From NCBI GenBank assembly GCA_937871985.1, contig CALMPB010000176.1:1-9921 (forward strand): a DNA stretch of 9,921 nucleotides, read 5' to 3'. Below the pieces are notes generated by a model, which did no database searches, was not told where the DNA came from, and worked only from the letters and a program-made list of their open reading frames with translations. Below, piece after piece: positions 1 through 5,439 of this stretch (its first letter is position 1; every line of letters starts with the position of its first letter). Position numbers and translations under genes: made by a program. The stretch comes from an uncultured Burkholderiaceae bacterium. GTDB lineage: Bacteria > Pseudomonadota > Gammaproteobacteria > Burkholderiales > Burkholderiaceae.

Positions 1-189
1 CCCATGACCGACGCTGCCCGCAAGCTGGCCGTGAGCAAGCTGGACGCACTGCGCGGTGCGGGCCACGACGTGGTGACGATGCTGGACCAGACCATCCTGC
101 ATGCCTGGGACACGTTCTACGCCCCGAAGACGGACACCGCACCGCAGGGCGTCCTAGGGAACGACCAACCATGGACGGGGGCAGTGTGA
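1..189 (+). CDS. Probable phage replication protein, C-terminal end (5' partial)
   Basis: The reading frame is open from the first base of the window and ends at TGA 187-189. The ATG at 4-6 has only three bases before it, so it may be an internal methionine of a longer gene that began outside the window. The visible 61 residues include a helix-like stretch ending in the segment ILHAWDTFYAPKTD (about residues 31-44). A 'helix, then W..(F/L)(Y/F).PK' ending is common at the C-terminus of phage O-like or DnaT-like replication initiators, which load the helicase at the origin. That match is from memory of the family pattern and is weak. The gene lies two genes upstream of a replicative helicase, which fits a replication role. 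It could also be an unrelated hypothetical protein. Confidence 0.5.
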   Translation, partial: PMTDAARKLAVSKLDALRGAGHDVVTMLDQTILHAWDTFYAPKTDTAPQGVLGNDQPWTGAV

Positions 190-557
190 TCGGCCACCAA
201 TCCCTCTTCGACGCCCGGATGCAAGGCTACCAGCCTGCCGACGTGTGGGTGTCCTGCGTGCCGGAAGGTGTCACCTACGGCAGCTTCACGCACCCCGAGG
301 CCCAGCTTGGCCGGATGACAAATGGCCGTTGGGTTGGCCAGCCCGAGATCCACATCCGTGATGACGAGAATGCCGCGGCGCTGGACCTGCGCGTCTGCGT
401 CGGTCTGGTGGTCCATGTCATGGCGCCGACCCGCCGCCGCGCGCTGCAACTGATGCGCCGGGTGTCCGAGTGCGATCCGGCCAAGGTCATTGCCTCTGGC
501 CCGTGGGGGCTGATCATCTGGCAGCCGGCGCAGGAAACCCAGGAGTTCCCCGCATGA
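171..557 (+). CDS. Hypothetical phage protein of 123-128 aa
   Basis: I do not recognise this protein. Two starts are possible: ATG 171, giving 128 aa and an overlap of 19 nt with the gene before, or GTG 186, giving 123 aa and a GTGA overlap with the upstream stop. The GTG start has a G-rich stretch (175-181) a few bases upstream and matches the tight coupling seen throughout the operon, so I slightly prefer it, but the ATG cannot be excluded. The sequence looks soluble and mixed alpha/beta, with no signal peptide or membrane segment. Notable parts are the early segment GYQPADVWVSCVPEG, a central IHIRDDENAA segment, a Val-rich strand (about residues 78-84), and a basic helix RRRALQLMRRV (about 87-97). 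It ends in an ATGA overlap with the helicase gene, so it is probably co-translated with it and may serve replication. Confidence 0.75.
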   Translation: MDGGSVIGHQSLFDARMQGYQPADVWVSCVPEGVTYGSFTHPEAQLGRMTNGRWVGQPEIHIRDDENAAALDLRVCVGLVVHVMAPTRRRALQLMRRVSECDPAKVIASGPWGLIIWQPAQETQEFPA

Positions 558-1495
558 GCCAGATCATCAACTCCCAAGACTTCGATTTTCGGGCGTACAT
601 GTCCGAAACCGACCCTCAGGCGAAGGTGCTTGCCGCCGAAGCGTGGGGCGACGACCTGAAGCGATCGATTGAGCATGGCGACGTGTTCACGGGCGCCACG
701 CTTCCCTGGGCAAAAACTCACGACCTGCTGCGCTTCCGCTCGGGCGAGGTCAGCGTGTGGCAGGGCATCGGTGGCCATGGCAAGAGCGAGCTGTTGGGCA
801 TGGTCTGCATCGGCTTTGCCAACCAGGGCGAGCGCGTCTGCATTGCCTCGTTTGAAATGAAGCCCCAGGCGACCCTGAAGCGCATGCTGCGCCAGACGGC
901 CATGAACGGCCGGCCTAGCCTGCAGGCGGTGGATCGCTTGGTCGAGTGGTCCCGCGACAAGCTTTGGCTGTACGACCAGCAGGGGACGATAAGCCCCCCC
1001 ATGCTCTACGCGGTGATCCGGTATTGCGCCGACCGCCTGAAGGTGCGTCACATGGTCATCGACAGCCTCATGAAGTGCGTGCGCGGCGAGGACGACTACA
1101 ACGGCCAGAAGGATTTCGTGGACATGCTCTGCGTTCTGGCCAAAGACCATGGCATCCACATCCATCTGGTGCACCACGTCCGCAAGATCGAGAACGAACA
1201 CAAGGTTCCCGGCAAGCTGGACAGCAAGGGCAGCGGCTCAATCGCGGACCAGGTAGACCAATTCTTGACGGTCTGGCGCAACAAGCGCAAGGAAGCCGTA
1301 GCGGAAAAGGAACTCCGCGAGATGGGCGAACTGTCCGCCGACACCATGGACACGCCCGACACCTTGCTCATCTGTGAAAAAAACCGGCACGGCAACTGGG
1401 AGGGGCGGATTCAGCTCTGGCACCACGCCGACAGCCTGCAATACGTCGGCGACAAGAACCGTCGCCCCATTGACCTGATCGGGAGCCTCGCATGA
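554..1495 (+). CDS. Replicative DNA helicase, RecA-fold (DnaB/T7 gp4-like), no primase domain
   Basis: This 313-aa protein is a predicted ATP-driven hexameric helicase that would unwind phage DNA at the replication fork. Residues 71-78 (GIGGHGKS) form a Walker A loop. SFEMKP (99-104) carries the glutamate that sits after strand 2 in DnaB-family ATPases. HMVIDSLMK (166-174) is the Walker B strand with Asp170. LVHHVRK (205-211) matches the sensor motif seen as SQLNR in DnaB or SHLK in T7 gp4. GSGSIADQVDQ (226-236) and CEKNRHGNWEG (274-284) match the later DnaB/gp4 motifs. There is no N-terminal primase, zinc or DnaB-type primase-interaction domain; only about 60 residues precede the ATPase core. 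I chose ATG 554 because AGGAG at 541-545 lies 8 nt upstream and the codon forms an ATGA overlap with the previous stop. An in-frame ATG at 470 would only add 28 poor residues inside the preceding gene. Confidence 0.9.
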   Translation: MSQIINSQDFDFRAYMSETDPQAKVLAAEAWGDDLKRSIEHGDVFTGATLPWAKTHDLLRFRSGEVSVWQGIGGHGKSELLGMVCIGFANQGERVCIASFEMKPQATLKRMLRQTAMNGRPSLQAVDRLVEWSRDKLWLYDQQGTISPPMLYAVIRYCADRLKVRHMVIDSLMKCVRGEDDYNGQKDFVDMLCVLAKDHGIHIHLVHHVRKIENEHKVPGKLDSKGSGSIADQVDQFLTVWRNKRKEAVAEKELREMGELSADTMDTPDTLLICEKNRHGNWEGRIQLWHHADSLQYVGDKNRRPIDLIGSLA

Positions 1496-2316
1496 CCCCA
1501 CCGAACCTCACCCCCCAATCCGCCGACGTGGCGCTGGATCCGATGCAGGGAACGCTGCAGGAGTTCGGCGGGCGAACTCGCCTCCAATGCCAAGCCCGGG
1601 GCTGCGATGGCTGCCTTGTCTGTGAGCCGGACCGCTACGCGCGCGCGGCACGGCCCACATCTGGCCTCGAAAAAATTAACACGGAGGTCGCCGACCCCTG
1701 GGCCCGGGGTGGTGCTGAAACAGGCCCCGATGCCTCGCCACGCCGCGCCAATGCTGGATCTACGGTGGTGCCCACCCCGGGCCCGGACATCAATATTCTG
1801 GCCCTGGACCTGGGCACGAAGACCGGCTTCGCGCTGCGCCGGCGCGATGGCGGCGTGGCGCACGGCACCGAGGATTTCACGCCGCGTGCGAGCTGGGCGC
1901 CGGGCCAGAAATGGCAACGTTTCCGGTCCTGGCTGTCGGCGACGATCACCGCGCACAACATCACGCAGATCGCATTCGAGGACGTCAAGCGCCACGGCCC
2001 TGGGCAAGTCCTGGCCGCGCACGCCTACGGCGGCTTTCGGGCCATGCTCGAAATGGTGGCCGACCAGCACCGCGTGTCCCTCGTTCCCTTTGGGGTGGGA
2101 CAGATCAAGAAGCACTGGACCGGCTCCGGCGTAGCCAAGAAAGATGCCATGGTCATGCAGGCGAAGGTGCGCGGATTCCGGGTAGTGGACGACAACAACG
2201 CCGACGCGCTGGCGATCCTGCATCTGGCCATCGACCGAGAGAGGGGGGAGTGGAGCGCACCGCGCGCAAAGCCCAGGATCAAGCGCAAGGCCAACGCACA
2301 GGAGCGCGCAGCATGA
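1492..2316 (+). CDS. RuvC-like Holliday-junction resolvase with Cys-rich N-terminal extension
   Basis: The C-terminal part (about residues 99-250 of 274) has the RNase H-like RuvC fold pattern. NILALDLGTKTGFAL (101-115) supplies the first catalytic Asp106, IAFEDVKRH supplies Glu163, and DDNNADALAIL (233-243) supplies the closing acidic residues, including Asp238. Such enzymes cut branched DNA and in phages resolve recombination or replication junctions before packaging. The first ~95 residues are not part of the fold. They contain four closely spaced cysteines (33, 38, 41, 44) that could bind a metal, followed by a Pro/Gly/Arg-rich linker. The start ATG 1492 has GGGAG at 1481-1485, spacing 6, and overlaps the helicase stop (ATGA), so the extension is probably translated. 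In-frame GTG codons at 1765 and 1768 could start a resolvase-only form but lack a good ribosome site. The C-terminus is basic. Confidence 0.85.
   Translation: MTPPNLTPQSADVALDPMQGTLQEFGGRTRLQCQARGCDGCLVCEPDRYARAARPTSGLEKINTEVADPWARGGAETGPDASPRRANAGSTVVPTPGPDINILALDLGTKTGFALRRRDGGVAHGTEDFTPRASWAPGQKWQRFRSWLSATITAHNITQIAFEDVKRHGPGQVLAAHAYGGFRAMLEMVADQHRVSLVPFGVGQIKKHWTGSGVAKKDAMVMQAKVRGFRVVDDNNADALAILHLAIDRERGEWSAPRAKPRIKRKANAQERAA
1700..1784 (+). repeat. 13-bp perfect inverted repeat in the resolvase linker
   Basis: Arms GGGCCCGGGGTGG (1700-1712) and CCACCCCGGGCCC (1772-1784) are exact reverse complements separated by 59 bp. They lie inside the coding region between the cysteine cluster and the RuvC fold. 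In RNA this would form a strong all-G/C stem. Each arm also contains the self-complementary hexamer GGGCCC. Confidence 0.8.
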
Positions 2317-2438
2317 ACGGCTGGTGGATTGTCGTGGCCGGGCTGGGATTCCTGGCCGCATGCCTTGGCTTGGCCGTTTGGGGCGTGGCCAACGCCTACC
2401 GCCGCGACGCAGAAGAACACGGAGATCTCGATGAATAA
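2313..2438 (+). CDS. Small single-pass membrane protein (41 aa)
   Basis: The protein starts MNGWWIVVAGLGFLAACL and consists of one hydrophobic segment (about residues 4-26), a basic pair (Arg29-Arg30) and an acidic tail ending HGDLDE. By the positive-inside rule the tail would be cytoplasmic. I cannot assign a function. It is too short for a classical holin and lies among replication genes rather than lysis genes. The start is supported by AGGAG at 2300-2304, 8 nt upstream of ATG, and by the ATGA overlap with the resolvase stop. Its own stop overlaps the next gene by 8 nt. Possible roles are a membrane anchor for replication or a superinfection or host-modifying peptide, both speculation. Confidence 0.7.
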   Translation: MNGWWIVVAGLGFLAACLGLAVWGVANAYRRDAEEHGDLDE

Positions 2439-2811
2439 ACCCCGCATCAAGCTCATTGGCGGCGTATGGCGCTGTCAGTCCGCCGATTCCATGAGCACCG
2501 GCCAGACGCCGCGGCAGGCATTCAACCGCTGGCTGGAATCCACGATCAAGGCCGGCCTGGAGCACTACGGCCGCGCGGAGCCTATCGTGGAGCTGCCCAA
2601 GCCGAAGCGCCAGCGCGCGCGATCGCGACCCAAGCCCAAGGCGCTGGACCTGAACATCCCGGTCTTTGTCGCTGAGCCGCGTACCAGCAACGCCCTGGCG
2701 CGCCCTGCGCTCAGCCTATCCTCGGTGGGCCTTCGCCTGAACGGCGCCCGCGCCATGGACGCGCAGCCCAGAACGCCGTCGCTCTCGGGTGGCAGGCGGG
2801 GGGGCACCTGA
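2431..2811 (+). CDS. Hypothetical phage protein with TPxxAxxxW motif and basic tract
   Basis: This 126-aa protein begins MNKPRIKLIGGVWRCQS and contains GQTPRQAFNRWLES (about residues 24-37). A short N-terminal module with a G.TP..A...W signature is common in small phage hypothetical proteins of unknown role. It is followed by a very basic stretch (KPKRQRARSRPKPK, 57-70) that could bind nucleic acid, and a low-complexity Ala/Arg/Ser-rich tail. The start ATG 2431 is preceded by GGAG at 2421-2424, with spacing 6. An in-frame ATG at 2329 lies inside the membrane-protein gene and has no support. Function is unknown; the basic tract suggests but does not prove DNA or RNA contact. Confidence 0.75.
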   Translation: MNKPRIKLIGGVWRCQSADSMSTGQTPRQAFNRWLESTIKAGLEHYGRAEPIVELPKPKRQRARSRPKPKALDLNIPVFVAEPRTSNALARPALSLSSVGLRLNGARAMDAQPRTPSLSGGRRGGT

Positions 2812-2814
2812 CGC

Positions 2815-3228
2815 ATGCGCTTGACGGACTTCGACTGGCCCGAAATCATCCTGGACCTGCGCCGTTGCGGCATGGGCCAGCATGAGATTGCCCGCAGCAT
2901 GGGGCAGGCCGTGGGCGAGTCGATGGTCCGCCAGTACCTGGCCGGCGCGTCGCCGGCGCACTGGCGGGGCGAAATCTTGCTTTCCCTCTGGGAAGAGCGC
3001 ACCGGGCGTGATCGCGAGGCCGCCCCGCGCCGGCCTGCGGAAATGCGTCGCATCGCCGAGCGCCGCCCGCGAAGCCGTCAGTCCAGCCACATGCCCACCG
3101 AACACCTACCAGCTGTCGCCCAGGCATTCGGCCTATCCGTCCCTGCGCTGCTGCAGCTCCTGAACAAGCGCCCGCGCCGCATCGTTGCGACCGGGGAAAC
3201 CCTCTCCCTGCCGGGATTCGAAGAATGA
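2815..3228 (+). CDS. Helix-turn-helix DNA-binding protein (putative regulator)
   Basis: The N-terminal part of this 137-aa protein (about residues 8-60) has the pattern of a small phage helix-turn-helix domain: an amphipathic helix WPEIILDLRRCG, then MGQHEIARSMG, a short turn, then a probable recognition helix SMVRQYLAG, followed by a 'W.GE.LL.L' helix. A basic linker (residues 64-90) leads to a second small helical segment, HLPAVAQAFGLSVPALLQLL (98-117), which also looks like a short DNA-binding unit. I infer a DNA-binding regulator, or an accessory factor for packaging-site recognition, because the gene directly precedes and overlaps terS (ATGA at 3225-3228). A G-run at about 2798-2804 can act as ribosome site for ATG 2815. 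The exact family is not certain. Confidence 0.7.
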   Translation: MRLTDFDWPEIILDLRRCGMGQHEIARSMGQAVGESMVRQYLAGASPAHWRGEILLSLWEERTGRDREAAPRRPAEMRRIAERRPRSRQSSHMPTEHLPAVAQAFGLSVPALLQLLNKRPRRIVATGETLSLPGFEE

Positions 3229-3743
3229 GCCTGAACGAGAAACAACGGCGGTTCGCCGCCGAATACCTGATCGACCTGAACGCGAAGCAAGCCGCGATCA
3301 GGGCGGGATACAGCCCAAAGACGGCTGAATCGCAGGGTTCGCGGCTGTTGAGCAATGCAAAGGTGGCGAAGGCCATCCAGGCGGGGAAGGAGGCGCGCTC
3401 GACCCGCACGCAGATCACTCAGGACAGGGTGCTGCAGGAGCTGGCGCGCCTGGCGTTCTTCGACATTAGGCGGCTTTATCGCGAGGACGGCCAGCTGAAG
3501 GCGCCACATGAGCTGGACGACGACACCGCCGCCGCGGTTGCGCAGTTGGAGAGCCTGGAAGAGTTTGCCGGCCGGGGAGAAGACCGCGAGGTTATCGGGA
3601 TGACCAAGAAGGCCAAGACGTTCAGCAAGGACGCCGCGCTCGCCCTGGCTATGCGTCACCTGGGCATGTTGAACGACAAGCTGACGATCACGCGGCCGCG
3701 CGTGGTGCGCCGTGACCTGACCGGCCGCAAGGATGGCGCCTGA
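3225..3743 (+). CDS. terS: Terminase small subunit
   Basis: This 172-aa protein begins SLNEKQRRFAAEYLIDLNAK and continues with QAAIRAGYSPKTAESQGSRL, the hallmark of the Terminase_2 family. The first ~60 residues form the helix-turn-helix that binds the phage packaging site. The middle part (about 65-160) holds helices for oligomerisation, including an acidic segment ELDDDTAAAVAQLESLEE. The C-terminus is basic (RPRVVRRDLTGRKDGA) and in this family contacts the large subunit or DNA. TerS selects phage DNA and activates TerL for headful or site-specific packaging. The length is normal. The start overlaps the upstream stop (ATGA) and the stop overlaps terL (TGATG), so the two subunits are translationally coupled. 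Confidence 0.93.
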   Translation: MSLNEKQRRFAAEYLIDLNAKQAAIRAGYSPKTAESQGSRLLSNAKVAKAIQAGKEARSTRTQITQDRVLQELARLAFFDIRRLYREDGQLKAPHELDDDTAAAVAQLESLEEFAGRGEDREVIGMTKKAKTFSKDAALALAMRHLGMLNDKLTITRPRVVRRDLTGRKDGA

Positions 3744-5167
3744 TGCAACCCGAGATTCACTACGATTACGCCGCCCAGGGCCCGGTGCTGGCTGAGTACA
3801 TCGCCTCACGCGCGCCGCGGACGATGATCATGGGGCCGCTGGGCAGTGGCAAGACGAACGCCAGTTGCTGGCGCGCCATGGACATCATGTGCGAGCAGGA
3901 GCCAGACGCTCAAGGCGTGCGGCGCTCCCGCGGCGCGGCGATCCGGAACACCTATCCGGACCTGATGAGCACCACGACGAAGGACTGGCTGGAGATGTTC
4001 GGCGACCTGGGGCGCTGGGTGGCCGGCGGCCTGGAGCCACCCACGCACTACTTGTCCTTCGATCTGGACGACGGCACCAGCGTAGAGGCGGAACTTGTGT
4101 TCATCGCCCTGGACAGGCCGGAACATGAGCGCAAGTTGCGCGGCCTGCAGCTGACCTTTTCCTGGCTGAACGAAGTCAAGGAGCTGGTCAAGGCCATCGT
4201 GGACATGCTGGACCTGCGCGTGGGCCGGTACCCGAAGGACGTTCGGCCCACCTGGTTCGGCCTATTTGGCGACACCAACGCTCCGGACAGCGACCACTGG
4301 TACTACAAGCTGGCAGAGGAAGAGCGCCCCGAGGGCTGGGTGTTCCTGCGGCAGCCGGGCGGCGTTATCAAGGTGGGCGACAAGTGGCAGGTCAACCCGC
4401 AGGCCGAGAACCTGAGCAACCTGCCGCCCGGATACTACGAGCGGGGCATGCAGGGGAAGAAAGAGGACTGGATCAAGGTCAACCTGGGCAACCAGTACGG
4501 CTTCGTGGTCGACGGCAAGCCGATCCACCCGGATTACCAAGACTCGATGCACTGCCGCGACTTCGAGCTGGATCCACGCTTGCCGCTGCTGGTGGGCATG
4601 GACTTCGGCCTCACGCCCGCCGCGGTGTTTGGTCAGCGCCGGCCGATGGGCGGGTGGCGGATCCGGTCTGAGCTGGTGGCCAGCGACATGGGCGCACAGG
4701 CTTTCGCCCAGGAAATCCATCTACACCTGGCCCAGCGGTACCCGGGCTTCCATATCGGCGGCTTCTGGGGAGACCCCTCGGGCGACATCCGCGCGCAGAC
4801 GGATGAGACCACCCCGTTCCTCATCCTGCGCGCGGCGAATCTCCCGGCCGTGCCGGCGCCCACCAATGACCCGCTCCTGCGTTGCGGCGCGGTCGATGGC
4901 GCGCTGACGCGGATCATTGACGGCGAGCCCGGCCTGCTCGTGCACAGCGACTGCAAAACCCTGCGCAAGGCCTGGGCCGGCGGCTACTGCTATCGGCGCC
5001 TGGCCGTGTCCGGGGAGCGCTACGCCGACGCGCCGGTCAAGAACATGTTTTCCCACGTAGCAGAGGCCGCGCAGTACCTGCTGGTGGGAGGCGGGGAGCA
5101 CAAGCCACTGGTGACCATCAAGCGGCCGGCCGGATATTCCAGGCCGAAGCGCGCCATCATGGATTGA
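3743..5167 (+). CDS. terL: Terminase large subunit (packaging ATPase/nuclease)
   Basis: TerL is the motor that drives DNA into the prohead and cuts the concatemer. Residues 31-38 (GPLGSGKT) are the Walker A loop. The segment LQLTFSWLNEVKEL (135-148) is the Walker B region with catalytic Glu144; the residue before it is Asn rather than the usual Asp, as I recall for related podoviral terminases. The C-terminal nuclease has an RNase H fold: Asp287 in GMDFGLTPAAVF, Asp344 in FWGDPSGD, and a late acidic site near FSHVAEAAQYLL (436-447, Glu441) are the likely metal ligands. At 474 aa it is complete. AAGGA at 3729-3733 serves ATG 3743, and the TGATG overlap couples it to terS. Three GCTGGTGG octamers lie within or near its 3' half. 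Confidence 0.95.
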   Translation: MQPEIHYDYAAQGPVLAEYIASRAPRTMIMGPLGSGKTNASCWRAMDIMCEQEPDAQGVRRSRGAAIRNTYPDLMSTTTKDWLEMFGDLGRWVAGGLEPPTHYLSFDLDDGTSVEAELVFIALDRPEHERKLRGLQLTFSWLNEVKELVKAIVDMLDLRVGRYPKDVRPTWFGLFGDTNAPDSDHWYYKLAEEERPEGWVFLRQPGGVIKVGDKWQVNPQAENLSNLPPGYYERGMQGKKEDWIKVNLGNQYGFVVDGKPIHPDYQDSMHCRDFELDPRLPLLVGMDFGLTPAAVFGQRRPMGGWRIRSELVASDMGAQAFAQEIHLHLAQRYPGFHIGGFWGDPSGDIRAQTDETTPFLILRAANLPAVPAPTNDPLLRCGAVDGALTRIIDGEPGLLVHSDCKTLRKAWAGGYCYRRLAVSGERYADAPVKNMFSHVAEAAQYLLVGGGEHKPLVTIKRPAGYSRPKRAIMD

Positions 5168-5177
5168 AATTCGCAGT

Positions 5178-5196
5178 TCACTGCGCGCGCGCGTGA
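5178..5196 (+). other. Stem-loop after terL with alternating GC core
   Basis: TCAC (5178-5181) pairs with GTGA (5193-5196). With one bulged T, GCG pairs with CGC around a four-base loop. The core is an alternating GC run (5183-5193). No U-run follows, so it is not a standard intrinsic terminator. It could stabilise the RNA end or slow translation between packaging and head genes. Confidence 0.45.
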
Positions 5197-5203
5197 GCAG
5201 ACT

Positions 5204-5229
5204 GGCGGCATTCCTTAAATGGTGCCGCC
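5204..5229 (+). promoter_or_regulatory. Inverted repeat abutting the start codon at 5230
   Basis: GGCGGCA (5204-5210) and TGCCGCC (5223-5229) form a perfect 7-bp stem with a 12-base A/T-rich loop. The 3' arm ends on the base just before ATG 5230, and no Shine-Dalgarno sequence is visible upstream of that start. The structure occupies the place of a normal ribosome site, so it may limit or time translation of the next gene. Confidence 0.5.
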
Positions 5230-5439
5230 ATGACGAGCCTGTTCTCCAAGCCCAGCACGCCGAAAATCCCGGATCCTCCCGCGCCCGCAGCGCCGCCGGC
5301 CGCCACTGACGCTGCTGCGGCCGGCCAGTCCGAAGCCGAACGCCTGCGCCGCCGTCGCGGCACTGCCAGCACCATCCTGACCTCCGACACCACGGCCGCG
5401 CCTGGATCCGTGGCGACCAAGACGCTGCTGGGCTCCTGA
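5230..5439 (+). CDS. Small conserved Pro/Ala-rich head-module protein (69 aa)
   Basis: This short protein starts MTSLFSKPSTPKIPDPPAPA and ends with a basic patch RLRRRRGTASTILTS and a terminal KTLLGS. The plan 'SLF..P..PK.P.PP...', then R-rich 'RRRG.AS.ILT', then '.TLLG' at the C-terminus is one I recognise from small proteins encoded just before the portal gene in many tailed phages. Their function is not known to me; a minor virion or portal-associated role is likely. The only in-frame start after the upstream stop (TGA 5194-5196) is ATG 5230, which lacks a ribosome site and is preceded by a stem-loop. The stop overlaps the portal start (TGATG). Confidence 0.8.
   Translation: MTSLFSKPSTPKIPDPPAPAAPPAATDAAAAGQSEAERLRRRRGTASTILTSDTTAAPGSVATKTLLGS

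Noticed and set aside
470..553. Upstream start extending the helicase by 28 residues
   Set aside because: The added part lies inside the preceding gene, reads as a shadow, and ATG 554 has an AGGAG site and ATGA overlap.
275..1201. 308-codon open frame on the - strand opposite the helicase
   Set aside because: The helicase on the + strand has a full motif set; the antisense product has His/Val/Ala-rich shadow composition and no domain.
1762..1770. Separate resolvase gene starting at GTG 1765 or 1768
   Set aside because: No convincing ribosome site lies upstream, while ATG 1492 has a good one and is coupled to the helicase. It is kept only as a possibility in the gene entry.
1411..2565. 384-codon open frame on the - strand across resolvase and neighbours
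   Set aside because: It runs across several real genes, is rich in Arg/Gly/Ala as expected for a GC-driven shadow frame, and shows no known motif.
3878..3920. Walker B Asp replaced in TerL as a sign of inactivity
   Set aside because: The WLNE form at residues 141-144 keeps the catalytic glutamate, and I recall it from related podoviral terminases. All other ATPase and nuclease residues are present, so the enzyme looks functional.
5168..5229. Promoter in the gap after terL
   Set aside because: No -35/-10 pair with proper spacing is visible; TTCACT and TAAATG are too far apart.
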